64,000 nt of DNA, taken from the NCBI RefSeq assembly GCF_002005225.1, contig NZ_CP019724.1:4915501-4979500 (forward strand). Reading direction: 5' to 3'. The DNA is from Streptomyces pactum. GTDB lineage: Bacteria > Actinomycetota > Actinomycetes > Streptomycetales > Streptomycetaceae. Shown here one piece after another: positions 8,161 to 16,035 of the stretch (position 1 is its first letter; each line of letters starts with the position of its first letter). The notes beneath the pieces were generated by a model that ran no database searches, had not been told where the DNA came from, and saw only the letters and a program-made list of their open reading frames with translations. The position numbers were made by a program, and so were the translations under genes.

Positions 8161-8721
8161 GTGGGGGACCGTTTCCAGGTGATCGTGGACCTCGACGCGG
8201 GCGGGACCGACGCCGAGCGGCTCGCCCGGCGGGCGCTGGAGTGGCTGGTGGCGGAGGGCGTCGTCCTCGCCGAACGCACCCCGTGCGTCCTCGGGCAGCC
8301 GCTGGGGCACCCGCCCGGCCCGCACTGGCAGCGCGCGGTCGGTGACGACTGGGACTTCGAGCCCTGGGACGGACTCGCCGTCCACACCCGGCGTACCGGC
8401 TTCACCAGCGGCGCGGACCTGCCCGGCGCGGCCCTCTGCCCGCGCTGCGGGGCACCCGCCCCGCTGGACGACGACGCGACCTGGCGGCGCTTCCGCGCCG
8501 CCATGCGGGTCTGGCACGACACGGGCGCCGCGTCCGTCGGCTGCGCCGCCTGCGCCACCGCCGTCCCCGTCCCCGACTGGTCCTGGGACGAGGCACCGCT
8601 CGCCTTCGGTCACCTCGGTTTCGAGTTCTGGAACTGGCCCGAGCTCACCGACGGCTTCCGCGCCCGCCTGGCCGCGCTCCTGGACGGCCACCGCACGGCG
8701 TACGTCTGGGGCGCGTACTAG
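8161..8721 (+). CDS. Conserved hypothetical protein with a zinc-ribbon-like CPRC...CAAC pair
   Basis: 186-residue protein with no family I can name. GTG at 8161 is the first start after the TetR stop (4 nt away); no strong ribosome-binding site is seen, so coupling to the TetR gene is likely. Two cysteine pairs, CPRCG near residue 93 and CAAC near residue 128, are spaced as in a zinc ribbon, and the C-terminal third is rich in Trp and aromatic residues (GFEFWNWPELTD). No signal peptide or membrane segment. Probably a cytoplasmic metal-binding protein of unknown role. Confidence 0.75.
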   Translation: MGDRFQVIVDLDAGGTDAERLARRALEWLVAEGVVLAERTPCVLGQPLGHPPGPHWQRAVGDDWDFEPWDGLAVHTRRTGFTSGADLPGAALCPRCGAPAPLDDDATWRRFRAAMRVWHDTGAASVGCAACATAVPVPDWSWDEAPLAFGHLGFEFWNWPELTDGFRARLAALLDGHRTAYVWGAY

Positions 8722-8736
8722 CGGGCGGGCGCGCCG

Positions 8737-9423
8737 TCACGGACCGAGCCGCTCCACCCGCCAGCCCCCGCCCGCCTCGGCCACGTACCGCAGCCGGTCG
8801 TGCAGGCGGTTCTCCCGCCCCTGCCAGAACTCCACGGCCCGCGGCACCACCCGGAACCCGCCCCAGTGCGGCGGCACCGGCACCTGCTCGCCCTCCGGGT
8901 AGCGCGCCGCCAGCTCGGCGTACGCGGCGTCCAGGGCGTCCCGCCCCGCCACCACCGCGGACTGGACGCTCGCCCAGGCGCCCAACTGGGAGCCGTGCGG
9001 CCGGGTCCGGAAGTACGCGGCGGTCTCGTTCCGCCCGGTACGCCGCGCGACGCCCGTCACGATCACCTGCCGGGCCATCGGATGCCAGGGGAACAGCAGC
9101 GAGACGTACGGGTTCTCGCCCAGGTCCCGCGCCTTGCGGGAGTCGTAGTTGGTGTAGAAGACGAACCCCTGCTCGTCGAAGTGCTTCAGCAGCACCGTGC
9201 GGGAGCCGGGCCGGCCCTCCGCGTCCGCCGTGGAGACGACCATGGCGTTCGGCTCGAACAGCCCGCCCTCCGTCGCGGCCTGCTTGAACCAGCGCGCGAA
9301 CTGCTCCACGGGAGTCGCGGCCAGCTCGGTTTCCAGGAGCCCTTCGGCCCGGTACTGCTTGCGCATCGAGGGGAGATCGAAGGGGACGGGGGAGTCGGCT
9401 TCGCGATCGGTCACGTCGGCCAT
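8737..9423 (-). CDS. pdxH: Pyridoxamine 5'-phosphate oxidase
   Basis: 228-residue FMN enzyme predicted to oxidise pyridoxine or pyridoxamine phosphate to pyridoxal phosphate. Family features: [39 protein letters not shown], and the C-terminal substrate motif with [11 protein letters not shown] near residues 205-215. Length fits the family. ATG at 9423. It ends 15 nt from the end of the convergent zinc-ribbon gene and is divergent from citrate synthase; the shared upstream region holds a GGCACTgAGTGCC palindrome. A second, more diverged family member is encoded at 36204-36872. Confidence 0.92.
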   Translation of the reverse strand: MADVTDREADSPVPFDLPSMRKQYRAEGLLETELAATPVEQFARWFKQAATEGGLFEPNAMVVSTADAEGRPGSRTVLLKHFDEQGFVFYTNYDSRKARDLGENPYVSLLFPWHPMARQVIVTGVARRTGRNETAAYFRTRPHGSQLGAWASVQSAVVAGRDALDAAYAELAARYPEGEQVPVPPHWGGFRVVPRAVEFWQGRENRLHDRLRYVAEAGGGWRVERLGP

Positions 9424-9468
9424 CCTGCCGCATCCGGGCCGGTGCCTCCGTGTCCTTTGTCACCCAGT

Positions 9469-9481
9469 GGCACTGAGTGCC
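9469..9481. promoter_or_regulatory. Candidate operator between pdxH and citrate synthase
   Basis: GGCACTGAGTGCC is a perfect 6-1-6 palindrome. A further half-site GGCACT occurs at 9501-9506 and a -10-like TATCGT at 9513-9518. The arrangement in a divergent promoter region looks like an operator, possibly for a TetR-type protein. The cognate regulator is unknown. Confidence 0.45.
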
Positions 9482-9692
9482 GCGGGGGCTCCCCAAGCGT
9501 GGCACTCGGGGATATCGTGCTTGCTCCCGGTCCGGTTGGACGACCGCCGGCCGTACGGGGCGTCACAGGGGGACCGCCAGGACCGCGAGTCGACGACACG
9601 ACCGTGGATCCGACGGACCCGGTGGGTCCATGGGGACGACCGCACCGCCCCCGCACCGGTCGCCACACGTCACGATCACGAGGAGCCGCCTG

Positions 9693-10793
9693 ATGTCCGA
9701 CTTCGTACCCGGGCTCGAGGGAGTCGTCGCGTTCGAAACGGAGATCGCCGAACCCGACAAGGAGGGCGGCGCCCTCCGCTACCGCGGCGTCGACATCGAG
9801 GACCTGGTCGGGCAGGTCTCCTTCGGCAACGTCTGGGGCCTGCTCGTCGACGGAGCCTTCAACCCCGGCCTGCCGCCCGCGGAGCCCTTCCCGATCCCGG
9901 TCCACTCCGGCGACATCCGCGTCGACGTGCAGTCCGCGCTCGCCATGCTCGCACCCGTCTGGGGCCTCGAACCCCTCCTGGACATCGACGCCGAGCAGGC
10001 CCGCGCCGACCTCGCCCGCGCCGCCGTCATGGCCCTGTCCTACGTCGCCCAGTCGGCCCGCGGCCAGGGCCGGCCCATGGTCCCGCAGCGCGAGATCGAC
10101 AAGGCGAACTCGATCACCGAACGCTTCATGATCCGCTGGCGCGGCGAGCCCGACCCCAAGCACGTCGCCGCGGTCGACGCCTACTGGACCTCCGCCGCCG
10201 AGCACGGCATGAACGCGTCCACCTTCACCGCCCGCGTCATCGCCTCCACCGGCGCCGACGTGGCGGCCGCCCTCTCCGGTGCCGTGGGCGCCATGTCCGG
10301 CCCGCTGCACGGCGGCGCCCCCTCCCGCGTCCTGCACATGATCGAGGAGATCGAGCGCACCGGGGACGCCGAGGCCTACGTCAGGAAGACCCTCGACGCC
10401 GGCGAACGCCTCATGGGCTTCGGCCACCGCGTCTACCGCGCGGAGGACCCCCGCGCCCGCGTCCTGCGCCGCACCGCCCGCGAACTGGGCGCCCCGCGCT
10501 TCGAGGTCGCCGAAGCCCTGGAGAAGGCCGCCCTGGCGGAACTCCACGCCCGCCGCCCCGACCGCGTACTGGCCACCAACGTCGAGTTCTGGGCCGCGAT
10601 CATGCTGGACTTCGCCGAGGTCCCGGCCCACATGTTCACCTCGATGTTCACCTGTGCCCGCACCGCCGGCTGGTCGGCCCACATCCTCGAGCAGAAGCGC
10701 ACCGGCCGCCTGGTGCGCCCCTCGGCCCGCTACGTGGGCCCCGGCTCCCGCGACCCGCGCGAGATCGAGGGCTACGCCGGCATCGTGAACTGA
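9693..10793 (+). CDS. Citrate synthase 2-type protein
   Basis: 366-residue citrate synthase family protein, condensing oxaloacetate and acetyl-CoA (or a related acyl-CoA). Catalytic features: EHGMNAST and LHGGAPS in the central region and GFGHRVYR for the oxaloacetate histidine. At the place of the catalytic Asp, classic enzymes read NVDF; here it is NVEFW, with Glu. I remember this Glu in other actinobacterial citrate synthase 2 sequences, so it may be normal for this subgroup, but it leaves main-route activity unproven. ATG at 9693 has AGGAG 8 nt upstream. Monocistronic: divergent from pdxH and followed by a strong hairpin. Confidence 0.87.
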   Translation: MSDFVPGLEGVVAFETEIAEPDKEGGALRYRGVDIEDLVGQVSFGNVWGLLVDGAFNPGLPPAEPFPIPVHSGDIRVDVQSALAMLAPVWGLEPLLDIDAEQARADLARAAVMALSYVAQSARGQGRPMVPQREIDKANSITERFMIRWRGEPDPKHVAAVDAYWTSAAEHGMNASTFTARVIASTGADVAAALSGAVGAMSGPLHGGAPSRVLHMIEEIERTGDAEAYVRKTLDAGERLMGFGHRVYRAEDPRARVLRRTARELGAPRFEVAEALEKAALAELHARRPDRVLATNVEFWAAIMLDFAEVPAHMFTSMFTCARTAGWSAHILEQKRTGRLVRPSARYVGPGSRDPREIEGYAGIVN

Positions 10794-10818
10794 CCTCCAG
10801 GGGCCCGTGCACGCAGAC

Positions 10819-10880
10819 GACCCGCGAGTCTGGTTCCTCCACTGGAGGGGCCGGCCGGACGTACCGGCGACTCGCGGGTC
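10819..10880 (+). terminator. Stem-loop after citrate synthase, probable terminator
   Basis: GACCCGCGAGT (10819-10829) and ACTCGCGGGTC (10870-10880) form a perfect 11-bp stem 26 nt after the citrate synthase stop. The loop is GC-rich and can fold further. There is no U-tract, as is usual for Streptomyces terminators. Confidence 0.65.
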
Positions 10881-11375
10881 GGGTGACTGCTCGGGATTGG
10901 GCCGGCTGCGCGCGCTGTCACGCGCTGGTCCGGCACCGCACTGAGTGTGGTGGCGGGCCGCTAGCCCGCAGCCACCTCTTCCGTCCGGTATTCATACATC
11001 TGCCGAACCACCTCCCTTCTGAAGTAACAGCCACATTAGGAAGCCGTCCGGGCTCGTTCAACCCCTTTTTTTCTCCGCACCCGCCCCCGAGCGCGTCCAT
11101 CCGGTGAGAACATCTGCCGCGGACCGACGACGCGCGGGTGAGGGGCACCATGAGCGACTACGGGCAAGGGACGGGGCCGCGGCGCGGAAGCGGCGAATGG
11201 GTCGCTCCGCGGCTCGCCCACCCCTCATGACGGGGGCGTATGCCGGGTTTCCGCGGTACAACGATTTCCGCAATCTTGCGGGAACTCGATGTGTGCTGCA
11301 TCACGTTCGAGTTGAATGAAGGCCAGTGAGCGAACCGACGTACCGTACGGCGGACGCAGCCTGCAGGGGGTCCAG
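10881..11375. other. Intergenic region before the PAS-domain gene, no convincing gene
   Basis: About 500 nt of lower-GC sequence with no frame that looks coding. It contains a run of seven T residues near 11067-11073 and an AT-richer stretch at 11240-11320 that probably holds the promoter of the PAS-sensor gene. No operator could be identified with confidence. Confidence 0.5.
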
Positions 11376-12779
11376 GTGAGTGCTTCCCGGCGTAGTGGGA
11401 CCACCGACGAGCTGGGGCCGGACGAGCCGGAGCAGCCCGAGCGGGACGGCGCGGACCTGTTGGCCGCGCTCCTCGACGGGATGGACGCCGCCCTGTGCGC
11501 CTTCGACGGCCAGGGCGTCGTCACGCATTGGAACCGCGAGGCGGAGCGGATCCTGGGCTGGACCGCGGCCGAGGCCGTGGGGCGGCAGGGCTTCGCCGGG
11601 TGGGCCGTGCGCCGGGCGGACGCCGGGGAGGTCGAGGAGCGGCTGCTGTCCGCGATGCGGGCCCCGGGGCGGCAGGTGCACGAGTTCGCGCTGCTCACCA
11701 AGGACGGCGGGCGGGTGCTGGTGCGCATGCAGTCCGCGGCCGTACGCGGTCCCGACGGCAGGCCCGCCGGGGTGTACTGCGCGTTCAGCGAGGTGCACAC
11801 GCAGATCGACCTGGAGCGGTCCATCGCGCTGAGCGAGGCCCTGCTGGAGGACGCGAGCTGGGGCGTCGTCCTGGTGGACGTGGATCTGCGCCCCGCCGTC
11901 GTGAACGCCCACGCGGCGCGTGCGCTGGGCACCGGGCGTACGGCCGTACTGGGCCGGCCGCTCGGCGATCTGCTCGCCCAGGGCGTCGAGGAGCTGGAGA
12001 ACGCGCTGACGCACGTGCTGGCGGAGGGCGCGCCGCCCGCGCCCGCCGAGGTCTGGGTGAGCGTGCGCACCAAGGAGGGTGAGCGGCGCCGGTGCTGGCG
12101 CAGCGGGTTCGTGCGGCTGGCCTCGCCGCTGGCGGAGGAGCCGGTGCCGCTGGGCGTCGGCTGGCTGTTCCAGGACGTCACGGAGAGCAAGCAGGCCGAG
12201 CAGGAGGCGGCGCTGCTGCGGTTCCGGGCCAATCAACTGCACCGGGCGGCGCGTGCGGCGGCCGAGTGCGAGGACCCGGCGGAGGCGGCGGTCGTCCACC
12301 TGGACTTCGCGCTCGCCGGGTTCGCCGACCACGCCCTGATCGACCGGGTCGTGGGCGGGGCGGTGACCGACACCGACGCGTCCGACCCGGTCCGGCTGGT
12401 CCGGGTCGCGGCCACGCCGTCCGGCGCGCCGGGGCCGAGCGTGCCGACCGGGACGACGGGGATGCCGGTGCGGTACGGCGAGGGGCATCCGGCGGTGCAG
12501 TGCGTGGAGCGGGCCGGCTCGGTGCGGGCCAGCGCGGGTGTCCGGGCGGTGCCGGCCGAGCGGGTGCGCGAGTGGGCCGCGGCCCGGCAGTGGCCGGCGG
12601 ACACGGTGCACGGCCTGTGCGCGGTACTGCGCAGCCGGGGCCGGACGCTGGGCGTCGTCACGTTTCTGCGGGGCTCCGGACGGAGCGCCTTCGAGCGGTC
12701 CGACGCGATGTACGCCGAGGACGTGGCGGTCCGCATCGCGACGGCGCTGGACCTGGCGGGCGCGGTGGACGAGCGGTAG
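11376..12779 (+). CDS. PAS/GAF-domain sensory protein
   Basis: About 467 residues. Two PAS-like modules can be read: the first around WNREAERILGWTAAEAVGR, the second from about residue 165 to 300 ending in LGVGWLFQDVTESKQAEQE. A C-terminal GAF-like region follows (LRSRGRTLGVVTFLRGSGRSAF). No histidine kinase, GGDEF or PP2C domain follows, so this is a stand-alone sensor or a partner of another signalling protein. Start: GTG at 11376 has AGGGGG at a good distance, whereas the ATG at 11316 has none. Stand-alone transcript; it is convergent with the SIS gene 54 nt downstream. Ligand unknown. Confidence 0.78.
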   Translation: MSASRRSGTTDELGPDEPEQPERDGADLLAALLDGMDAALCAFDGQGVVTHWNREAERILGWTAAEAVGRQGFAGWAVRRADAGEVEERLLSAMRAPGRQVHEFALLTKDGGRVLVRMQSAAVRGPDGRPAGVYCAFSEVHTQIDLERSIALSEALLEDASWGVVLVDVDLRPAVVNAHAARALGTGRTAVLGRPLGDLLAQGVEELENALTHVLAEGAPPAPAEVWVSVRTKEGERRRCWRSGFVRLASPLAEEPVPLGVGWLFQDVTESKQAEQEAALLRFRANQLHRAARAAAECEDPAEAAVVHLDFALAGFADHALIDRVVGGAVTDTDASDPVRLVRVAATPSGAPGPSVPTGTTGMPVRYGEGHPAVQCVERAGSVRASAGVRAVPAERVREWAAARQWPADTVHGLCAVLRSRGRTLGVVTFLRGSGRSAFERSDAMYAEDVAVRIATALDLAGAVDER

Positions 12780-12833
12780 CGGGTGCCGGGGGGAGGGGCC
12801 GCCGGCGGTCCCGGCCCGTGCCGTACGGCCCGC

Positions 12834-13589
12834 TCAGCGGCGGTAGAAGATCCGGTCCCGGTACTGCTCCAGCACGCGCCCGTTCCACTCGTGGCCGCCG
12901 TCCACGTTGCCCGAGCGCAGCAGGGGCGGTTCGATGCCGCGGTCGGCGAGGGCGGCGGCCGCCGTGGCCATCACGGCCTGGAGGAGGGCGCTGGTGACGA
13001 CCGTGGAAGCGGGTGCGAAGGGCACCGGGGCGGTGTCGAGGGTGAGCTCCGCGTCGCCGACGGCGATCTTGGAGTCCAGCACGATGTCGCAGTGGTCCTT
13101 GAGGAAGGTGCCGGAGGAGTGCCGCGACGTGGTCTCGGAGGCGTACGCCACCGAGGTCACGCCGATGACCCGCACCCCGAGCGCGCGGGCGTTCAGGGCC
13201 ATCTCCACCGGCAGGGCGTTGCGGCCGGAGAGGGAGACGATCACCAGGGCGTCGCCCTCGCGCAGCGGCGAGGAGTCCAGTACGACGCTCGCGAGGCCGG
13301 CGACGCGCTCCAGCGCGGAGCCGAGGGTGGCCGGCATGACGTCCACGCCGACGACGCCGGGCACGGCGAGCAGGTTCATCAGGGCGAGCCCGCCGGCGCG
13401 GTAGACGACGTCCTGGGCGGCGAGGGACGAGTGACCGGCGCCGAAGGCGAAGAGCCGGCCGCCGTCCTGCACGGTGTCGGCGAGCAGCGTGCCGGCCGCC
13501 TCGACGGTGTCGGCCTCCTCGTCGCGGACCCGTCGCAGGAGGCCGATCGCGGCGTCGATGAACTGGCCGGCCGGCTTGCGGTCGCTCAT
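12834..13589 (-). CDS. SIS-domain protein (UPF0309 type), putative phosphosugar-binding
   Basis: 251-residue protein with a sugar isomerase fold: GAGHSSLAAQD near residues 47-57 and VSLSGRNALPVEMA near 112-125, the phosphosugar-binding turns of SIS domains. Family members are described as phosphosugar isomerase-like without a proven reaction. ATG at 13589 has AAGGGG 7 nt upstream; a longer reading from 13625 has none. It is divergent from dmdR1 and a DasR-like operator lies 39-56 nt upstream of its start, consistent with control by amino-sugar phosphates (inference). Confidence 0.85.
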   Translation of the reverse strand: MSDRKPAGQFIDAAIGLLRRVRDEEADTVEAAGTLLADTVQDGGRLFAFGAGHSSLAAQDVVYRAGGLALMNLLAVPGVVGVDVMPATLGSALERVAGLASVVLDSSPLREGDALVIVSLSGRNALPVEMALNARALGVRVIGVTSVAYASETTSRHSSGTFLKDHCDIVLDSKIAVGDAELTLDTAPVPFAPASTVVTSALLQAVMATAAAALADRGIEPPLLRSGNVDGGHEWNGRVLEQYRDRIFYRR

Positions 13590-13627
13590 GCGGGGCCCCT
13601 TCGGTGTGGCTGCGTCGCGGATCACGG

Positions 13628-13645
13628 TGCGGTCTGGACCAGTGT
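13628..13645. promoter_or_regulatory. DasR-like operator (dre) between the SIS gene and dmdR1
   Basis: CGGTCTGGACCAG at 13630-13642 matches 10 of the 12 core positions of the DasR consensus TGGTCTAGACCA; the core GGTCTGGACC is a near palindrome at 13631-13640. In S. coelicolor, DasR control of dmdR1 by N-acetylglucosamine has been reported, which fits the position. It lies nearer the SIS gene start and could serve both genes. Confidence 0.6.
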
Positions 13646-13739
13646 GGTGTCAATACGGCGTCGGCCCCGCCGCGGTGAGCCGCGCGGGCGGGTTTCCGCG
13701 GCGAGGCACGGTTGTCGGTGGTATGCGTCAGAATTGACT

Positions 13740-14471
13740 TCAGGGCCAGCGCACGCGCCGGTGGGCCGTAGCCTCCGGCAATCTCATCAAGGGGCACGTA
13801 TGTCCGGACTGATCGACACCACGGAGATGTATCTCCGCACCATCCTCGAGCTGGAGGAGGAAGGTGTGGTCCCGATGCGCGCCCGGATCGCCGAGCGGCT
13901 CGACCAGAGCGGCCCGACGGTCAGCCAGACGGTGGCGCGGATGGAGCGCGACGGCCTGGTGTCCGTGGCGGCCGACCGGCACCTGGAGCTGACCGACGAG
14001 GGCCGTCGGCTGGCCACCCGCGTGATGCGCAAGCACCGGCTCGCGGAGTGCCTGCTCGTCGACGTGATCGGCCTGGAGTGGGAGCAGGTGCACGCCGAGG
14101 CCTGCCGCTGGGAGCACGTGATGAGCGAGGCCGTCGAGCGCCGCGTGCTGGAGCTGCTGCGCCACCCGACCGAGTCGCCGTACGGCAACCCGATCCCGGG
14201 CCTGGAGGAGCTGGGCGAGACGGACGGCGCCGACCCCTTCCTGGACGAGGGCATGGTGTCGCTGGCCGACCTGGACCCGGGGCCGGAGGGCAAGACGGTC
14301 GTCGTGCGCCGCATCGGCGAGCCGATCCAGACGGACGCGCAGCTCATGTACACGCTGCGCCGGGCGGGTGTGCAGCCCGGTTCGGTGGTGAGTGTGACGG
14401 AGTCGGCGGGCGGTGTGCTGGTGGGCAGCGGCGGAGAGGCGGCCGAGCTGGAGGCGGAGGTCGCCTCCCAC
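13740..14471 (-). other. adm: Long ORF antiparallel to dmdR1 (candidate adm)
   Basis: A 243-codon open frame from a GTG at 14471 to a TGA at 13740 covers almost all of dmdR1 on the opposite strand. Long antisense frames are common in this GC-rich genome, so openness alone means little. However, an antiparallel gene named adm, overlapping dmdR1 and affecting siderophore and antibiotic production, has been described in S. coelicolor. The sequence is His-, Leu- and Arg-rich with no domain I can name. I see no clear ribosome-binding site. Confidence 0.35.
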
Positions 14472-14492
14472 GTGTTCGTCGCCAAGCGCTGA
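13800..14492 (+). CDS. dmdR1: DmdR1, iron-dependent DtxR-family repressor
   Basis: 230 residues, the length I remember for S. coelicolor DmdR1. DtxR architecture: N-terminal winged helix (TEMYLRTILELEEEGV, recognition helix around DQSGPTVSQTVARMERDGLV), dimerisation and metal-binding domain (HRLAECLLVDVIG, CRWEHVMSEAVE, with the Cys, Glu and His ligands of the family), and a C-terminal SH3-like domain. Expected to bind iron boxes and repress siderophore genes when Fe2+ is plentiful. ATG at 13800 has AAGGGG 5 nt upstream. A DasR-like site lies upstream, and a long ORF runs antiparallel to it. Confidence 0.93.
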   Translation: MSGLIDTTEMYLRTILELEEEGVVPMRARIAERLDQSGPTVSQTVARMERDGLVSVAADRHLELTDEGRRLATRVMRKHRLAECLLVDVIGLEWEQVHAEACRWEHVMSEAVERRVLELLRHPTESPYGNPIPGLEELGETDGADPFLDEGMVSLADLDPGPEGKTVVVRRIGEPIQTDAQLMYTLRRAGVQPGSVVSVTESAGGVLVGSGGEAAELEAEVASHVFVAKR

Positions 14493-15078
14493 GCGTCCGC
14501 CGGACGGCAGGCGTCAACGTCCCGTCGCGCGGGAGGCGTTCGCGCCACCGAGCCGATCCCGTCGTTTCCGGATTTCCGTGAGCCGAACCGCAGCGCCCCG
14601 GCGCATCGCGTGCGAGGCTGTGGCGTGAGGCATATGACGTAAGGGGCTCCCGGCCGTGGTCCGACAGCGATGTCGGCCGGTCGGGGCCGGCCCCGACCGG
14701 AGAGGGGGAGTGGCGTGCCGGAGAGACGGAGAGGGCCCCGGCGCCGTGTGGCGCCGGGGCCTGTCCTCCCCTGTGCTGACCCGGAGCCCCGAGCTCTCAG
14801 GGTCAATCCCCTCGGACCGATTTCCCCGAGCGGTCCGCCTCCCGTTGAAGATCTCCCCTCGACGACGGCGATCAATCCCTGAGGGGTGTCACTCGAATGA
14901 GGGGTGTTGCTCGCCGGAACGGCCTTATCGAATGCAGATTCGATACTCTGCGGGCGGCGTCGATCGGTCGCGGACACACGACGGGTACGGCAAGGCACGG
15001 CAGGCAGGACACGGTTCACAGGACCGGCCGGCCCGCAGGGGCGGGCGGTGCGAGCGGAGCTTGGGGGTGCCAGGACCT
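14493..15078. other. Intergenic region between dmdR1 and the alpha/beta hydrolase
   Basis: About 590 nt without a convincing gene. It holds the perfect hairpin at 14734-14761 and a lower-GC stretch at 14880-14990 that probably contains the hydrolase promoter. Short open frames here lack conserved features. Confidence 0.5.
14734..14761 (+). terminator. Perfect 12-bp stem-loop downstream of dmdR1
   Basis: GGCCCCGGCGCC (14734-14745) and GGCGCCGGGGCC (14750-14761) pair perfectly around the loop GTGT. It lies 242 nt after the dmdR1 stop and resembles a strong rho-independent-type terminator without U-tract. Confidence 0.7.
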
Positions 15079-16011
15079 ATGGCGCGGCGCATCGACGTGA
15101 GGGGCGCGGGCGGCGTACGCCTCGCGGCCTGGGAGTTCGGCGACCCTCCCAAGACCGCCCGGACGCGGGACGGGGCGTACGAGGGGACGCGGGACGGGGC
15201 GTACGGGGGGACGCACGACCCGGCGCACGACGCGGCCGGTCACCTCCCGGGTGTGCTGTTACTGCACGGCCTGATGGGCCGGGCCTCGCACTGGGCACCC
15301 ACCGCCCGCTGGCTCTCCGCCCGTCACCGGGCCGTCGCCCTCGACCAGCGCGGCCACGGCCGCAGCGACAAGCCCCCGCGGGCCGCCTACACCCGGGAGG
15401 CCTACGTCGAGGACGTCGAGGCCGCCCTCGAACAGCTCGGTCTCGGCCCCGCCGTGCTGATCGGCCACGCCATGGGCGCGCTGACCGCCTGGCAGCTCGC
15501 CGCCAAACGCCCCGACCTGGTCCGCGGCCTGATCATCTGCGACATGCGGGCCTCCGCCCTCGGCGCCGCCTCCCAGCACACCTGGACCGAGTGGTTCCGT
15601 GCCTGGCCGGTCCCCTTCGCCACGCTCGCGGACGTACGCAAGTGGTTCGGCGAGGACGACCCGTGGGTGGAGCGCCCGAACCCGGCCCGGGGCGAGTTCT
15701 ACGCCGAGGTGATGGCCGAGTCCCCGGACGGCTGGCGGCCCGTCTTCGAGCCGGAGCAGATGCTCAGGTCCCGCGAGACCTGGGTCTACGACGCCCACTG
15801 GGAGGAGCTGGCCCAGGTGCGCTGCCCGACCCTGGTCGTGCGCGGTCTGGACGGCGAGCTGGGCCGCGCCGAGGCGCAGGAGATGGTCCGGGTACTGCCG
15901 CACGGCCAGTACGCGGAGGTCGCCGACGCCGGCCACCTCGTCCACTATGACCAGCCGGAGGCGTGGCGGGCGGCCATCGAGCCCTTCCTGGACACCCTCA
16001 GGGAGAGCTGA
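15079..16011 (+). CDS. Alpha/beta hydrolase with a TTA codon
   Basis: 310-residue alpha/beta-hydrolase fold protein. Oxyanion-hole motif LLLHGLMGRASHW, strand/turn VALDQRGHGRSDKPP, and catalytic histidine in VADAGHLVHYDQPE. At the nucleophile elbow, where GxSxG is usual, the sequence reads GHAMG (VLIGHAMGALTAWQ), with Ala instead of the catalytic Ser. This points to a cofactor-independent dioxygenase-like, lyase or non-hydrolytic member. An in-frame TTA leucine codon at 15259-15261 makes it a candidate bldA target. A 24-bp tandem repeat adds the segment DGAYEGTRDGAYGGT. ATG at 15079 is chosen; GTG at 15067, with GGAG 7 nt upstream, is an alternative. Confidence 0.82.
   Translation: MARRIDVRGAGGVRLAAWEFGDPPKTARTRDGAYEGTRDGAYGGTHDPAHDAAGHLPGVLLLHGLMGRASHWAPTARWLSARHRAVALDQRGHGRSDKPPRAAYTREAYVEDVEAALEQLGLGPAVLIGHAMGALTAWQLAAKRPDLVRGLIICDMRASALGAASQHTWTEWFRAWPVPFATLADVRKWFGEDDPWVERPNPARGEFYAEVMAESPDGWRPVFEPEQMLRSRETWVYDAHWEELAQVRCPTLVVRGLDGELGRAEAQEMVRVLPHGQYAEVADAGHLVHYDQPEAWRAAIEPFLDTLRES
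15163..15210 (+). repeat. 24-bp tandem repeat in the alpha/beta hydrolase gene
   Basis: Two 24-bp units at 15163-15186 and 15187-15210 differ by one base and encode two copies of an eight-residue segment (TRDGAYEG, TRDGAYGG). A third, degenerate unit follows. The insertion lies before the conserved fold and keeps the frame. Confidence 0.85.
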
Positions 16012-16035
16012 CCGGCCCGCGCCCCGGTCCGGTGG

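Noticed and set aside
9501..9530. Sigma-54-like promoter (TGGCAC...TTGC) upstream of citrate synthase
   Set aside because: Spacing is wrong and Streptomyces has no sigma-54; TGGCAC is part of the palindrome instead.
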